Assembly: GCA_017527435.1 (NCBI GenBank)
Contig: JAFXQB010000007.1
Span: forward strand, 1-64,000
Length of the DNA stretch: 64,000 nt
Origin: Salinivirgaceae bacterium
GTDB taxonomy: Bacteria > Bacteroidota > Bacteroidia > Bacteroidales > SZUA-534
Direction of reading: 5' to 3'
In this document: positions 1 through 9,111 of the stretch, piece by piece
Layout: each line of letters begins with the position of its first letter
Position numbering within the stretch: the stretch's first letter is position 1
The notes under the pieces: generated by a model
The model's input: the letters and a program-made list of their open reading frames with translations, nothing else
Databases searched by the model: none
Told to the model about the DNA's origin: nothing
Translations under genes and position numbers: made by a program

Positions 1-2044
1 ACACGTCGGGGTGCGCCTTCTCAATCTCGTCGAGCAGCACAACCGAGTAGGGTTTCCGCCTGACGGCCTCTGTCAGTTGTCCGCCCTCGTCGTAGCCCAC
101 ATATCCCGGGGGCGCGCCAATCAGCCTCGACACAGAGTGCCGTTCCTGATATTCCGACATATCGATTCTTGTCATTTGGTTCTCGTCGTTGAACAGGAAT
201 CCGGCCAGAGCCTTTGCCAGTTCGGTTTTGCCCACGCCCGTGGTGCCCAGAAAGATGAACGACCCGATGGGCTTGTTGGCGTCCTGAAGTCCGGCGCGGC
301 TGCGGCGCACAGCATTTGCGATGGCCTCGATGGCGTGGTCCTGCCCAATGACGCGCTTGTGCAGTTCGTCTTCAAGGTTGATGAGTTTATCTCGCTCTGT
401 CTGAAGCATTTTCGTCACAGGAATGTGTGTCCATTTCGACACCACTTCGGCAATATCTTCAGGTGTCACCACCTCACGAATCATTGTGTCAGAGCCTTCG
501 AGCAGTGCTTTCTGCTTCTCGATGGCCGCCTCGCACTCTTTGATTCGGCCGTAGCGGATTTCAGCCACCTTGCCGTAGTCGCCGCTGCGTTCGGCCTGCG
601 TGGCTTGGTATTTCAGGTCCTCAATCTGTTTTTTCTTGCTTTGGATGTCGTCCAGAATCGCCTTTTCCGACTTCCATTTTGCCATTTTCGATGTCAGTTC
701 GGCGTTCTTCGCGTTCAGTTCCTCGCTGATTGAATTGATTTTAGCCGTGTTACCCTCGCGTTTGATGGCCTCGCGCTCAATTTCCAACTGCATAATGTCG
801 CGCTGCAGTTCGTCAATGTCTTCCGGCACCGAATTCATTTCCAGTCGCAGTTTCGACGCCGCTTCGTCAATCAGGTCGATGGCCTTGTCGGGCAGGAAAC
901 GGTCGGTGATGTAGCGGTTCGACAGTTCGACGGCGGCAATTATCGCGTCGTCAAGAATCTGAACTTTATGGTGCATTTCGTACCGCTCTTTCAAACCACG
1001 AAGTATTGATATTGAACTGTTTATGTCGGGTTCGTCAACCATTACAATCTGGAAACGACGTTCGAGCGCCTTGTCTTTCTCAAAATATTTCTGATACTCG
1101 TCGAGCGTTGTGGCGCCAATCACGCGCAGGTCGCCGCGGGCTAGCGCTGGTTTCAGAATATTGGCCGCGTCCATTGCGCCTTCGCTCTTTCCAGCACCCA
1201 CCAGCGTGTGAATCTCGTCGATGAACAGGATTATCTCGCCGTCCGATTTAATTACTTCATTCACAACGCTTTTAAGTCGCTCTTCAAACTCGCCTTTGTA
1301 TTTTGCGCCTGCAACCAATGCGCCCATATCAAGCGAGTATAACTTCTTGGTTTTCAAGTTTTCAGGTACGTCGTTCTTGACAATTCGGTGCGCAATGCCT
1401 TCGGCGATGGCTGTTTTGCCGGTGCCCGGTTCGCCAATCAGGATAGGGTTGTTCTTCGTTCTTCGGCTCAGAATCTGCAAGATACGTCGAATTTCGTCGT
1501 CACGGCCAATCACCGGGTCGAGTTTGCCGGTTGCCGCTTGCTCGTTCAGGTTCACGGCGTATTTCGACAGCGCCATATAACTCTCTTCTGCCGATTGGCT
1601 CGTAACTTTCTCGCCTTTGGTGATTTCCTTTATGCAGTTCTCAACCGATTTACGGCTCAGTCCCTGGTCTTGCAACAGTTTGGTAATCTGGTCGTTGATG
1701 CTGAAGAACGCAACCCATACGTGCTCAACCGAAACAAACTGGTCGCCGTTTTTGGTTGCCGATTGTTGCGCGTTGTTCAGCAGCGCGTTCAAATCCGACG
1801 ACAGGTACAAACTGCCGCCCGACACTCGCGCATACGATTTTATCACACTGTCAACTATCTGAAGCATAGAGTTTTCCGACACATTATGCTTTTGCAGAAT
1901 ATATCGGCTGATGCTCTGCTCTTCGGTTAGCAGTGCCTTGAGCAGATGGCCTGTCTCAACAGCCTGGTGACCTTCGGCTTGCGCAATGTTGAAAGCCTTT
2001 TCCAAGACTTCCTGCATCTTGATTGTAAAATTATTTGTGTTCAT
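1..2044 (-). CDS. clpB: ATP-dependent chaperone ClpB (3' part outside window)
   Basis: Cytosolic hexameric AAA+ disaggregase that works with DnaK to resolubilise aggregated proteins. The visible 681 codons hold the N domain, the first AAA+ module (Walker A GEPGTGKT near residues 204-211, followed by the [11 protein letters not shown]alker B region), the coiled-coil middle domain (roughly 400-525) and the start of the second AAA+ module (Walker A GTTGVGKT near 600-607, then [12 protein letters not shown] at the window edge). The family is about 860 residues, so about 180 C-terminal residues are missing only because the window ends. The start ATG (complement of 2042-2044) opens with [18 protein letters not shown], typical of the family. 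The presence of the middle domain separates it from ClpA and ClpC. No heat-shock operator was recognised upstream. Confidence 0.96.
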   Translation of the reverse strand, partial: MNTNNFTIKMQEVLEKAFNIAQAEGHQAVETGHLLKALLTEEQSISRYILQKHNVSENSMLQIVDSVIKSYARVSGGSLYLSSDLNALLNNAQQSATKNGDQFVSVEHVWVAFFSINDQITKLLQDQGLSRKSVENCIKEITKGEKVTSQSAEESYMALSKYAVNLNEQAATGKLDPVIGRDDEIRRILQILSRRTKNNPILIGEPGTGKTAIAEGIAHRIVKNDVPENLKTKKLYSLDMGALVAGAKYKGEFEERLKSVVNEVIKSDGEIILFIDEIHTLVGAGKSEGAMDAANILKPALARGDLRVIGATTLDEYQKYFEKDKALERRFQIVMVDEPDINSSISILRGLKERYEMHHKVQILDDAIIAAVELSNRYITDRFLPDKAIDLIDEAASKLRLEMNSVPEDIDELQRDIMQLEIEREAIKREGNTAKINSISEELNAKNAELTSKMAKWKSEKAILDDIQSKKKQIEDLKYQATQAERSGDYGKVAEIRYGRIKECEAAIEKQKALLEGSDTMIREVVTPEDIAEVVSKWTHIPVTKMLQTERDKLINLEDELHKRVIGQDHAIEAIANAVRRSRAGLQDANKPIGSFIFLGTTGVGKTELAKALAGFLFNDENQMTRIDMSEYQERHSVSRLIGAPPGYVGYDEGGQLTEAVRRKPYSVVLLDEIEKAHPDV

Positions 2045-2333
2045 AGTTTTATTTTTTGTGTTTTGCCTATGCAGCGTTCAAAATGCGCGCCACGGTTTCT
2101 GGTTTAATTGCCAATAGGGGAAAATGATAATATTAATACATTGAAAATCATGATTATAAAGACAGTATGTATGTGTCTGACCGTTGGTTGACATATTGTC
2201 ATTATTTATAGGTATTCCAATGACAAAAAGGCATATTTGTCAAATAAAAATGCCCGTTTCCGTAAAAAATATGACGTCAGGCATTTTTTTATTGGAAAAA
2301 ATACATAGTTTTACGCCGCTTTCCAAGATAGCA

Positions 2334-3290
2334 ATGAGAGAAAAGTACATATTTGATAGCGAAAAACTAACTTATGTAGTTGAGAAACGAACGTTTACGC
2401 AGGCAATGAAACGCTGTGGCAAGTTTGTGTTATGTGCGTTTGCTGTGGGCGGTGCGTTTTGGATGCTATCATATCTCAATGTTATTCCATCTGTCAAGTC
2501 TGCAGGATTGCAGGAAAAAGGCAATGTTTGTATAAACAATATTCGTCAGCTCGATTCGCGTTTTACCCAAATTGAAGATTTCCTTTCAGAAATTCAAAGC
2601 CGTGATGATAGCTGCTATCGTGTTCTGTCATATATGGAACCGTTGTCCGCCGACAAGCGTATGGCCAGTTTCGGTGGTACCAATAAATATGAGAATCTCG
2701 AAGGTTATTTCAACACCGATTTGTTTGTTGAGTACAACCGCAAGGTTGATATTCTCACCAATAAGTTGAATCTTCAGTCACAGTCGTACGATATGGTTTT
2801 GCGTTCAGTGCAAAGGTCTGAAGACAGTCTGCTCAGTTTGCCAGGTATTATGCCGGTCAATCCGTTGCAGTATCGTGTTTCGTCATCGTTCGGGTTCAGA
2901 GAGCACCCAATCAGCCACAGACATATTCATCACGATGGACTTGACCTGGCCGCCCGTGAAGGCAGCAAGGTGTTCTCCACAGGAAAAGGCGTTGTGGTGT
3001 CGGTGTCGAACGATGTGCGCGGCTATGGCAAGCAAGTTATTGTTGACCACGGCTATGGCTATAAAACTCGTTACGCGCACCTTAGCAAATTCTCAGTCCG
3101 TGTTGGTGATACGGTCAGCCGCGGAACTGTGGTTGGTTTGGTTGGCAACACTGGCCAGTCGACAGGTCCGCACCTTCATTATGAAGTAATTGTGTCGGGC
3201 ATCCGCAAAAATCCTGATAATTTCTTCCTTAAAGATATGACCGCCGCTGAGTACAACGAGATGGTCAGCACGGCTAAAAAGCCCGAATAG
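2334..3290 (+). CDS. M23 family metallopeptidase, membrane-anchored
   Basis: A probable peptidoglycan endopeptidase, 318 residues. The start chosen is ATG 2334 (MREKYIFDSEKLTY), because that opening is typical of Bacteroidota M23 proteins; the frame is open further upstream to a TTG at 2184, but that extension looks unlike protein. One membrane segment lies near residues 25-45, followed by a helical, probably coiled-coil stretch and a C-terminal LytM/M23 domain. The zinc-site motifs are intact: HHDGLD (H200, D204) and GPHLHYE (H280, H282). It should act in the periplasm on cell-wall crosslinks. It is transcribed divergently from clpB. The 289 bp between the two starts show no promoter I can defend. 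Confidence 0.9.
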   Translation: MREKYIFDSEKLTYVVEKRTFTQAMKRCGKFVLCAFAVGGAFWMLSYLNVIPSVKSAGLQEKGNVCINNIRQLDSRFTQIEDFLSEIQSRDDSCYRVLSYMEPLSADKRMASFGGTNKYENLEGYFNTDLFVEYNRKVDILTNKLNLQSQSYDMVLRSVQRSEDSLLSLPGIMPVNPLQYRVSSSFGFREHPISHRHIHHDGLDLAAREGSKVFSTGKGVVVSVSNDVRGYGKQVIVDHGYGYKTRYAHLSKFSVRVGDTVSRGTVVGLVGNTGQSTGPHLHYEVIVSGIRKNPDNFFLKDMTAAEYNEMVSTAKKPE

Positions 3291-3386
3291 TTCCCGCAAA
3301 ATTTCAGCTATTCATAAATAAAGTGTTTTATAATGCTTTTGCGAGTCGTTTTTTTTCGTTACTTGCATATAGTATTTTGTAAAACT

Positions 3387-4286
3387 ATGAAGGTACCTGT
3401 TATTAGCGTTTCGTTACTGGCTTTGCCGCTGCTTATGGCATCGTGCAACAGCAGTGCGCCGAAAAGCAGTGCTGTCGGGCATTTAGACGAATTGGAAATG
3501 AGTGTTGACACATCGGCGCAGACAATAAAATTTGGCAACACACTGTTCAGCCTGCCATCGCCTTATCATCTGACAATGATGATTAAAACCACGGGCGCAA
3601 AATTCAATGAGAGTCTGCTGAATCCGGTTGAGAATAATCATAATTACACAAGAACATATAAAAAGTGTGTCAATCTGGGGGTGTATGGCGCCGATTTGGC
3701 TTATATGAACATTTATGAGCAGTCGCCGCTGATAATCAATCTGTTCTCGGTCATCAAGAACATTGCCAACGATTTGGATTTGACATCGGCGTTCAGTAGC
3801 AGTCTGATTGACAGAGTTGAACGCAATGTTGATAACGCAGACTCTCTTCTGCACATAATGTCAAACACTTACCGCGATGTCGATGTGTATCTCAAAGAGT
3901 CGCAGCGTCAGCGCGAAGGCGCATTGGTGCTTGCTGGCGGCTGGATCGAATCAATGTACATCATGACACAACTTGCCAAAGAAAAACGCGACGATATGCT
4001 TATACAGCGAATTGGTGAGAGCAAGCAACCGCTTGAGAACCTTATTAAAATCCTTTCGCAGTATTATTCTGAAGATAAAGAAATCGGATCTTTGGTTGAT
4101 TCGCTGATTGAACTGACTAACGACTTCGACGGTGTTGAACAGCATTACACCTATGTGGTGCCCGAAATAGACATCGAAAATAAGATGACAATAGTCAAGT
4201 CGGTAACCAAAGTGGATGTCCCGGCATCAGTCTTGACCGACATCACGCGCAAGGTTGAATCGATTCGCAAACAAATTGTAAGTTAA
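3387..4286 (+). CDS. Hypothetical lipoprotein
   Basis: Predicted lipoprotein of 299 residues with a clear lipobox (LLMASC, C20). ATG 3387 is preferred over an ATG at 3333 because the signal peptide begins there (MKVPVISVSLLALPLLMASC). The mature part is mostly helical, without cysteines that suggest an enzyme; no family was recognised. It is followed after 6 bp by a small secreted protein and then by an ABCG-type transporter, so it probably belongs to the same transcript and envelope process. The role is unknown. Confidence 0.75.
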   Translation: MKVPVISVSLLALPLLMASCNSSAPKSSAVGHLDELEMSVDTSAQTIKFGNTLFSLPSPYHLTMMIKTTGAKFNESLLNPVENNHNYTRTYKKCVNLGVYGADLAYMNIYEQSPLIINLFSVIKNIANDLDLTSAFSSSLIDRVERNVDNADSLLHIMSNTYRDVDVYLKESQRQREGALVLAGGWIESMYIMTQLAKEKRDDMLIQRIGESKQPLENLIKILSQYYSEDKEIGSLVDSLIELTNDFDGVEQHYTYVVPEIDIENKMTIVKSVTKVDVPASVLTDITRKVESIRKQIVS

Positions 4287-4292
4287 ACCAAA

Positions 4293-4721
4293 ATGAAGAA
4301 GTCTATGATTAGATATATGATGTTGTTGGTGGCGTTGGCAGTTGCCATACCCAACGTATCGGTTGCGCAGGTCGAATCGTCGATGAAGAAGTGCCAGTCG
4401 CATATGGATGACTCGTTTGTGTCTGACGGACAATATTATACGGTTTTGCTGAACAAAGATGACATTGCCGAATTCTATGTGACTTTCTACGGCGGCACAA
4501 TTTACCGTCTGGCAGGTTATTGCGGAACGGAAGCTGGCAACCTGGCTTTCTCGGTTTACGACCAGGACCGCAATCTGTTGTTCACCAACCGCGATTTTGA
4601 GAACACCCCCAGCTGGGATTTTAAATTTGAGAACACGATGGACTGCATAATCGAAGCAGAGATTGACTCGAAGGATGTGGCGTCAGGAATCACAGTTATG
4701 CTCATCGGTTTCAAGCAATAA
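4293..4721 (+). CDS. Small secreted protein of unknown function
   Basis: 142 residues with a cleavable signal peptide (MKKSMIRYMMLLVALAVA, probable cleavage after SVAQ). The mature part, about 115 residues, contains beta-rich stretches such as FYVTFYGGTIYRLAGYCG and ends in IDSKDVASGITVMLIGFKQ. No catalytic motif was seen. It sits between a lipoprotein and an ABC transporter with gaps of 6 and 12 bp, suggesting an operon product exported to the periplasm. No family was recognised. Confidence 0.7.
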   Translation: MKKSMIRYMMLLVALAVAIPNVSVAQVESSMKKCQSHMDDSFVSDGQYYTVLLNKDDIAEFYVTFYGGTIYRLAGYCGTEAGNLAFSVYDQDRNLLFTNRDFENTPSWDFKFENTMDCIIEAEIDSKDVASGITVMLIGFKQ

Positions 4722-4733
4722 AAACTATTGCGT

Positions 4734-7700
4734 ATGAGAGAGAAAGTGCTAAAGGCATTGATGCAATTGTTCGCCATTATTGTCGGTCCGCGGGCCAACA
4801 ACAAAGGCGGAAGGCAGATTGTTGAAGCATTTCTCTACCAACAGCTGCGAGAGACCGCCGTGGGCGAATATCTCGACCTTTTCGATGGTTTCTATGCTCA
4901 TTACCAGCGCAAACAGTCAGAGAATGATAAGAAAGAGAAGAACCTTGCGCTGAATTCCGTCAAGGTTCTGAAAATATGCACGCAGATAAACGAAGAGCTT
5001 GACATCAGGCAGAAAATGGTTGTTATGGTGCACCTGCTCGAGTTTATAAAGGCGGGGCAGGACGTGTCGGAACAGGAAATGGAATTCGCACAGGCTGTTT
5101 CCGAGAGCTTCTTCTTCTCAAACGACAGTTTCATCCTGCTCAAAAACTTTGTAATGTCCGACGACGGTGATATTCCGGTTTCGCCGCGGTTCCTGCTTAT
5201 CGACGGCCAGAAAGCATCGAACATTCCCGACATACGTCACTTGTATCATGAAACTTTCAACGATAAGCTTTGGGTGCTCTATTTTGAACTTTCGAACATG
5301 TATCTGTTCCGTAAGTTCGGTACCGATGAGTTGTATCTCAACGGTCAGATAGTCATTCCGGGCAATGTGTATGTGCTCAACCAGGGCGCGTCGTTGCGCG
5401 ATGCGAAGATGAAGCCCATCTACTATTCTGACATTGTCAACTATTTCTTCTCTGACGAGATTGGCAACAAAATCCAGTTCGTTGCCAAGGATGTGGAATA
5501 CTATTTCAAGGGTGGCGTTAAGGGACTCAACTGCATCAACATGGTTCAAGAGTCGGGCAGCCTTGTCGGAATAATGGGCGCGAGCGGTTCGGGCAAGACC
5601 ACACTGCTCAATGTGCTTAATGGTAGCGCCCAGCCTACAAGCGGAACAGTAACCATCAATGGCATTGATATTTACGCCGAAAAAGAAAAGGTTGAAGGTT
5701 TGATTGGCTACGTATCACAAGACGATTTGCTGATTGAAGAACTTACTGTATATCAGAATCTTTTATTTAACGCGCGCCTTTGTTTCGACGATTTGTCGGA
5801 ATTCCAGATAAACTGCAAAGTGCTGAAAGTGCTAAAAAGCCTTGGTCTGTTCGACATAAAGGATATGGTTGTGGGCAGCCCGCTCAACAAGAAGATAAGC
5901 GGCGGACAGCGTAAGCGGCTCAACATTGCGCTTGAACTGATTCGCGAGCCGGCCATTCTGTTCCTTGACGAACCCACATCTGGCTTGTCGTCGCGTGATT
6001 CAGAGAACATCATGGACATTTTGAAAGAGATGGCTCTGAAAGGAAAACTGGTGTTCACCGTTATCCACCAGCCGTCGTCCGACATTTTCAAGATGTTCGA
6101 CAATCTGTACATTCTTGACAAGGGCGGCTATCTGATTTACGATGGCAATCCTGTCGAGTCTATCATCTATTTCAAGATGAAGGTGCACCAGGCCAACTGG
6201 AACGACAGTGAGTGCCATACGTGCGGCAACGTCAATCCGGAACAGATTTTCAACATTGTTGAGTCGCAGATGCTTGATGAATATGGCAACCTGACACCAA
6301 CGCGCCGCCTGCAGCCCGACGAGTGGTTCCGCCATTTCCAGGAATCGCGGAAATCACTGCCCGAACCGGAAATCAAATACGATGAACTGCCCGAAAACGC
6401 ATCGAAAATACCAGGCAAGCTGAAACAGTTCCGTGTTTTTGTAGAGCGCGATGTGCTTGCGAAAATCAGCAACCGGCAGTATATGGTTATTAACATTCTG
6501 GAATCGCCTGTGCTGGCTTTCCTGCTGGCCTTCATAATCCGATATTTCAATAAATCGAACGGTGCGTACAGCTTCTTCGGTAATGAGAACATCCCGGTTT
6601 ATATTTTTATGGCGGTCATTGTCGCAATATTTGTCGGACTGTCAGTCAGTGCTGAAGAGATTGTGAAAGACCGAAAAATCCAGAAGCGCGAACGGTTCCT
6701 GAATTTGAGCCGTACAAGTTACCTTTTCTCGAAAATGGCCATTTTGTTTGTCATTTCGGCCATTCAGGCGCTGATGTTTGTCGCAGTAGGTAATCTGGTG
6801 CTTGGCATACGCGGAATGTTCTTCTACTATTGGTTCGCGCTGTTCAGTTCGTGGTTCTTCTCGTGCCTGCTGGGGCTGAACATATCCGACAGTTTCGACA
6901 CGGTTGTAACCATATATATACTGATACCTTTCCTTGTTATTCCGCAGTTGATATTGAGTGGCATAATAGTCCCGTTCGACAAACTTAATCCTGCCATATC
7001 AAATCCCGACCGTATTCCAGTTTATGGCGAAATCATAACAGCCAGGTGGGCATATGAAGCGCTAGCCGTGCAGCAATTCAAGGAAAATGCGTTCGAACGA
7101 GATTTCTATGAGTATAACAAAATGCTCAGCCAGTGCGATTTCCGCAAGAACTATTGGGTGAAAACCATTGAGAACAAAGTGTCGTACTGCCGGCGCAACT
7201 ATAACAATCCGGCCTGCCAGATTAGGGTGAAAAAAGACCTTGAACTGGTCAGGAACGAGTTGGCAAAACCGCTCGACGCAATGGGCTATTTCCAGTATGA
7301 CAAAATCGACCGGCTCTATCTGAACCGTGTCACACCTGAAGTTTTCGATAATCTTGAAGCCTTCCTGAACAAACTGAAAACTTACTACTACAAGCAGTAT
7401 AACCATGTGAACAACCAAAAAGACCAGCTCATCAACTCGATGCAGCGTACCGACGAAGAGCGCGAACAGTTCATTGAGCGCAAGCGCCGTTACAGCAATG
7501 AGAATCTGACGGCGTTTGTTCGCAACTCGAATTCGCTCGACAGGATAGTGGAAGTCGACGGAAATCTGTACCAAAAGAGTGACCCGATTTATCTCGACCC
7601 GACACGCCCGTTCATCAAGGCGCATTTCTACGCGCCATGCAAGAATCTGTTCGGCCATCCCTATTCAACCTACTGGGTGAACATGCTGGTAATCTGGTTC

Positions 7701-7781
7701 TACTCGCTGCTGATGTATTTTGCGCTAAAATACAGATTGCTGCGCAGAGTGATTGAGTGGTTTTCCCGGGCCAAAATATAA
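4734..7781 (+). CDS. ABCG-type ABC transporter, fused ATPase and permease
   Basis: A 1015-residue half-transporter of the ABC-2/ABCG kind, with the nucleotide-binding domain before the membrane domain. ATG 4734 is chosen over a TTG two codons upstream. Residues 1-150 are a helical domain resembling TerB-like folds. The ATPase has Walker A GASGSGKTTLL (K288), signature SGGQRKRLN (389-397) and Walker B LFLDEPTSGLSS (D412, E413). About five membrane helices follow between residues 590 and 770. A long charged, probably extracytoplasmic segment (about 790-975) precedes a last helix near 985-1005. Substrate unknown. The upstream lipoprotein and secreted protein are probable partners. Related Bacteroidota proteins are annotated only as ATP-binding cassette domain proteins. 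Confidence 0.88.
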   Translation: MREKVLKALMQLFAIIVGPRANNKGGRQIVEAFLYQQLRETAVGEYLDLFDGFYAHYQRKQSENDKKEKNLALNSVKVLKICTQINEELDIRQKMVVMVHLLEFIKAGQDVSEQEMEFAQAVSESFFFSNDSFILLKNFVMSDDGDIPVSPRFLLIDGQKASNIPDIRHLYHETFNDKLWVLYFELSNMYLFRKFGTDELYLNGQIVIPGNVYVLNQGASLRDAKMKPIYYSDIVNYFFSDEIGNKIQFVAKDVEYYFKGGVKGLNCINMVQESGSLVGIMGASGSGKTTLLNVLNGSAQPTSGTVTINGIDIYAEKEKVEGLIGYVSQDDLLIEELTVYQNLLFNARLCFDDLSEFQINCKVLKVLKSLGLFDIKDMVVGSPLNKKISGGQRKRLNIALELIREPAILFLDEPTSGLSSRDSENIMDILKEMALKGKLVFTVIHQPSSDIFKMFDNLYILDKGGYLIYDGNPVESIIYFKMKVHQANWNDSECHTCGNVNPEQIFNIVESQMLDEYGNLTPTRRLQPDEWFRHFQESRKSLPEPEIKYDELPENASKIPGKLKQFRVFVERDVLAKISNRQYMVINILESPVLAFLLAFIIRYFNKSNGAYSFFGNENIPVYIFMAVIVAIFVGLSVSAEEIVKDRKIQKRERFLNLSRTSYLFSKMAILFVISAIQALMFVAVGNLVLGIRGMFFYYWFALFSSWFFSCLLGLNISDSFDTVVTIYILIPFLVIPQLILSGIIVPFDKLNPAISNPDRIPVYGEIITARWAYEALAVQQFKENAFERDFYEYNKMLSQCDFRKNYWVKTIENKVSYCRRNYNNPACQIRVKKDLELVRNELAKPLDAMGYFQYDKIDRLYLNRVTPEVFDNLEAFLNKLKTYYYKQYNHVNNQKDQLINSMQRTDEEREQFIERKRRYSNENLTAFVRNSNSLDRIVEVDGNLYQKSDPIYLDPTRPFIKAHFYAPCKNLFGHPYSTYWVNMLVIWFYSLLMYFALKYRLLRRVIEWFSRAKI

Positions 7782-8051
7782 TCGCCACACAAGTTTTGCG
7801 GTGCGCGTCGGTGCGCATGCTGATGGGCAGAAAAAGAATTCTGATTAGACTTCTGCGTCATTAAAATAGTGAAGTCAATTCTGCCATCATATTGGCACAG
7901 CGAAATGGAATACAAACAAAAAAGCCAACATAACAAACTTGTAATCAAATGTTTGATTGCAAATCTGTCTGTTGGCGAGAGTCAAAAAAAGAATTGTTCC
8001 TGGCTGGCAGGAATATTCTTTTGAGAGAAAATATGCAAACTAGTCAGAGTC

Positions 8052-8429
8052 TTATTCAGACATCTCAACCATTTTGAACGGCACTTTGATGATTGACTGA
8101 TAGTCTTCGCCAGCTTCAAGCATATCTTCGTCGTCTTCTTCGTAATGCCACAGAATGACAACTTCGCTGCCGCTCTTGTATATGGCTTCAAGCTTCTTGA
8201 AGACGTCAAGAATACACTTCGAACTACTGGTGTTGAAGTACTCAAGTTTGATTGAAACTTCGGTCAGCGGCGCTGGCGATGACAAGTACTGCTCAAGCCA
8301 ATCAACCAAAGGCTTGTAGAATTCAACTGAATTTTCCGGAATAGACCTACCCTTGATTTCAAGTTTACCGTTGGCTTCGAAAGTCACGGTTGGGGTCTTG
8401 GGGGTTCCGATAATAGATATTGGTTCCAT
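8052..8429 (-). CDS. siaC: SiaC family regulatory phosphoprotein (DUF1987)
   Basis: A 125-residue protein of the DUF1987/SiaC family. In Pseudomonas aeruginosa SiaC is phosphorylated on a threonine by SiaB, dephosphorylated by the PP2C enzyme SiaA, and its free form activates the diguanylate cyclase SiaD. Seen here: the N-terminal TPKTPTVTFEANGKLEIKGRS followed by PEN, and the family motif YFNTSSSK, where T67 matches the known phosphosite. ATG 8429 is preferred over an upstream TTG at 8453 that would overlap the siaB stop and add eight poorly conserved residues. It lies 20 bp after siaB, in the same transcript. No SiaA or SiaD homologue is present in the window, so the output is unknown. Confidence 0.88.
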   Translation of the reverse strand: MEPISIIGTPKTPTVTFEANGKLEIKGRSIPENSVEFYKPLVDWLEQYLSSPAPLTEVSIKLEYFNTSSSKCILDVFKKLEAIYKSGSEVVILWHYEEDDEDMLEAGEDYQSIIKVPFKMVEMSE

Positions 8430-8449
8430 TTTATTAAGATTATGGTTTA

Positions 8450-8995
8450 TCAATTATTAAAAGTAACATCTAAAGTAAAAAAATTATAATCATCACAACA
8501 ATTTATGAAGCTATAATTTAATCTGCTTCCCGATTTTCTTGCAATGTCAATCATTCCAAGTCCGCCGCCGCCTTTTTCTGAAAAGGTCTGGTTGTCGAGA
8601 ATCTCTTTGTACATCTCTTTCTGTCCTTCCTTGTCGAGCGAGTTTATCTTGTCAAGATGGCCTTTCAGAAAGGCTTGCTGTTTAGGGACAACAAAGTTCC
8701 CGGTGACAACGTGATAATGCTCGTCGCGCTTCGAAAGAAGACAGACGCCAATCCTTCCGCAGAAGTCGTCATCCTTTTTGAATGGGACGGCCGATGCGTG
8801 GTGATACAGATTTTGCAGACATTCAACCAACACGTTGTAGATTTTCTTGCGTATCGGTAACGGCGTGTTTTCCAGCTGACGTTCAATCACATCGAGCGAT
8901 TGGGCTATCAGTTGGTCGGTGACTTCCCCCTTGAACAGGTAGATGACATCGTCCGAAGTAACCGTTTTGTACCAATTGTTTATATCTACTGACAT
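8450..8995 (-). CDS. siaB: SiaB family protein kinase
   Basis: A 181-residue GHKL-type protein kinase of the SiaB family, which phosphorylates SiaC-type antagonists much as anti-sigma kinases act on anti-anti-sigma factors. The nucleotide-site signatures are visible: VECLQNLYHH (E58, N62, an N-box-like helix) and KGGGGLGMIDIARKSG (G142-G145, a G-box-like loop). The start ATG at 8995 follows an exact Bacteroidota promoter (9014-9045). It is the first gene of a two-gene operon with siaC. The family assignment is firm from the pairing; the regulated process in this lineage is not visible. Confidence 0.86.
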   Translation of the reverse strand: MSVDINNWYKTVTSDDVIYLFKGEVTDQLIAQSLDVIERQLENTPLPIRKKIYNVLVECLQNLYHHASAVPFKKDDDFCGRIGVCLLSKRDEHYHVVTGNFVVPKQQAFLKGHLDKINSLDKEGQKEMYKEILDNQTFSEKGGGGLGMIDIARKSGSRLNYSFINCCDDYNFFTLDVTFNN

Positions 8996-9013
8996 ATTGA
9001 TTTACATCTTTTG

Positions 9014-9045
9014 CAAAGATATAAAAATGGATTCGATATTGACAA
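9014..9045 (-). promoter_or_regulatory. Bacteroidota-type promoter for siaB-siaC
   Basis: Read on the minus strand, an exact TAnnTTTG -7 element (TATCTTTG, 9021 to 9014) lies 21 bp after a -33 TTG (9045 to 9043) and about 20 bp before the siaB ATG. Confidence 0.65.
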
Positions 9046-9111
9046 TGAATATTGCCGTGTTATGAACAATTATAGGGTTAATTATTCCGCGTTTTGAAAA
9101 TTGGTGTCCGA

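Noticed and set aside
2184..2333. N-terminal extension of the M23 protein from TTG 2184
   Set aside because: The extra 50 residues have no signal peptide or domain; ATG 2334 starts at the conserved opening of the family.
7782..8051. Possible gene or clean terminator between the ABC transporter and siaC
   Set aside because: Only an imperfect hairpin (gaattgttcctg / caggaatattc near 7990-8020) was seen, without a firm T tract; no ORF has protein-like features.
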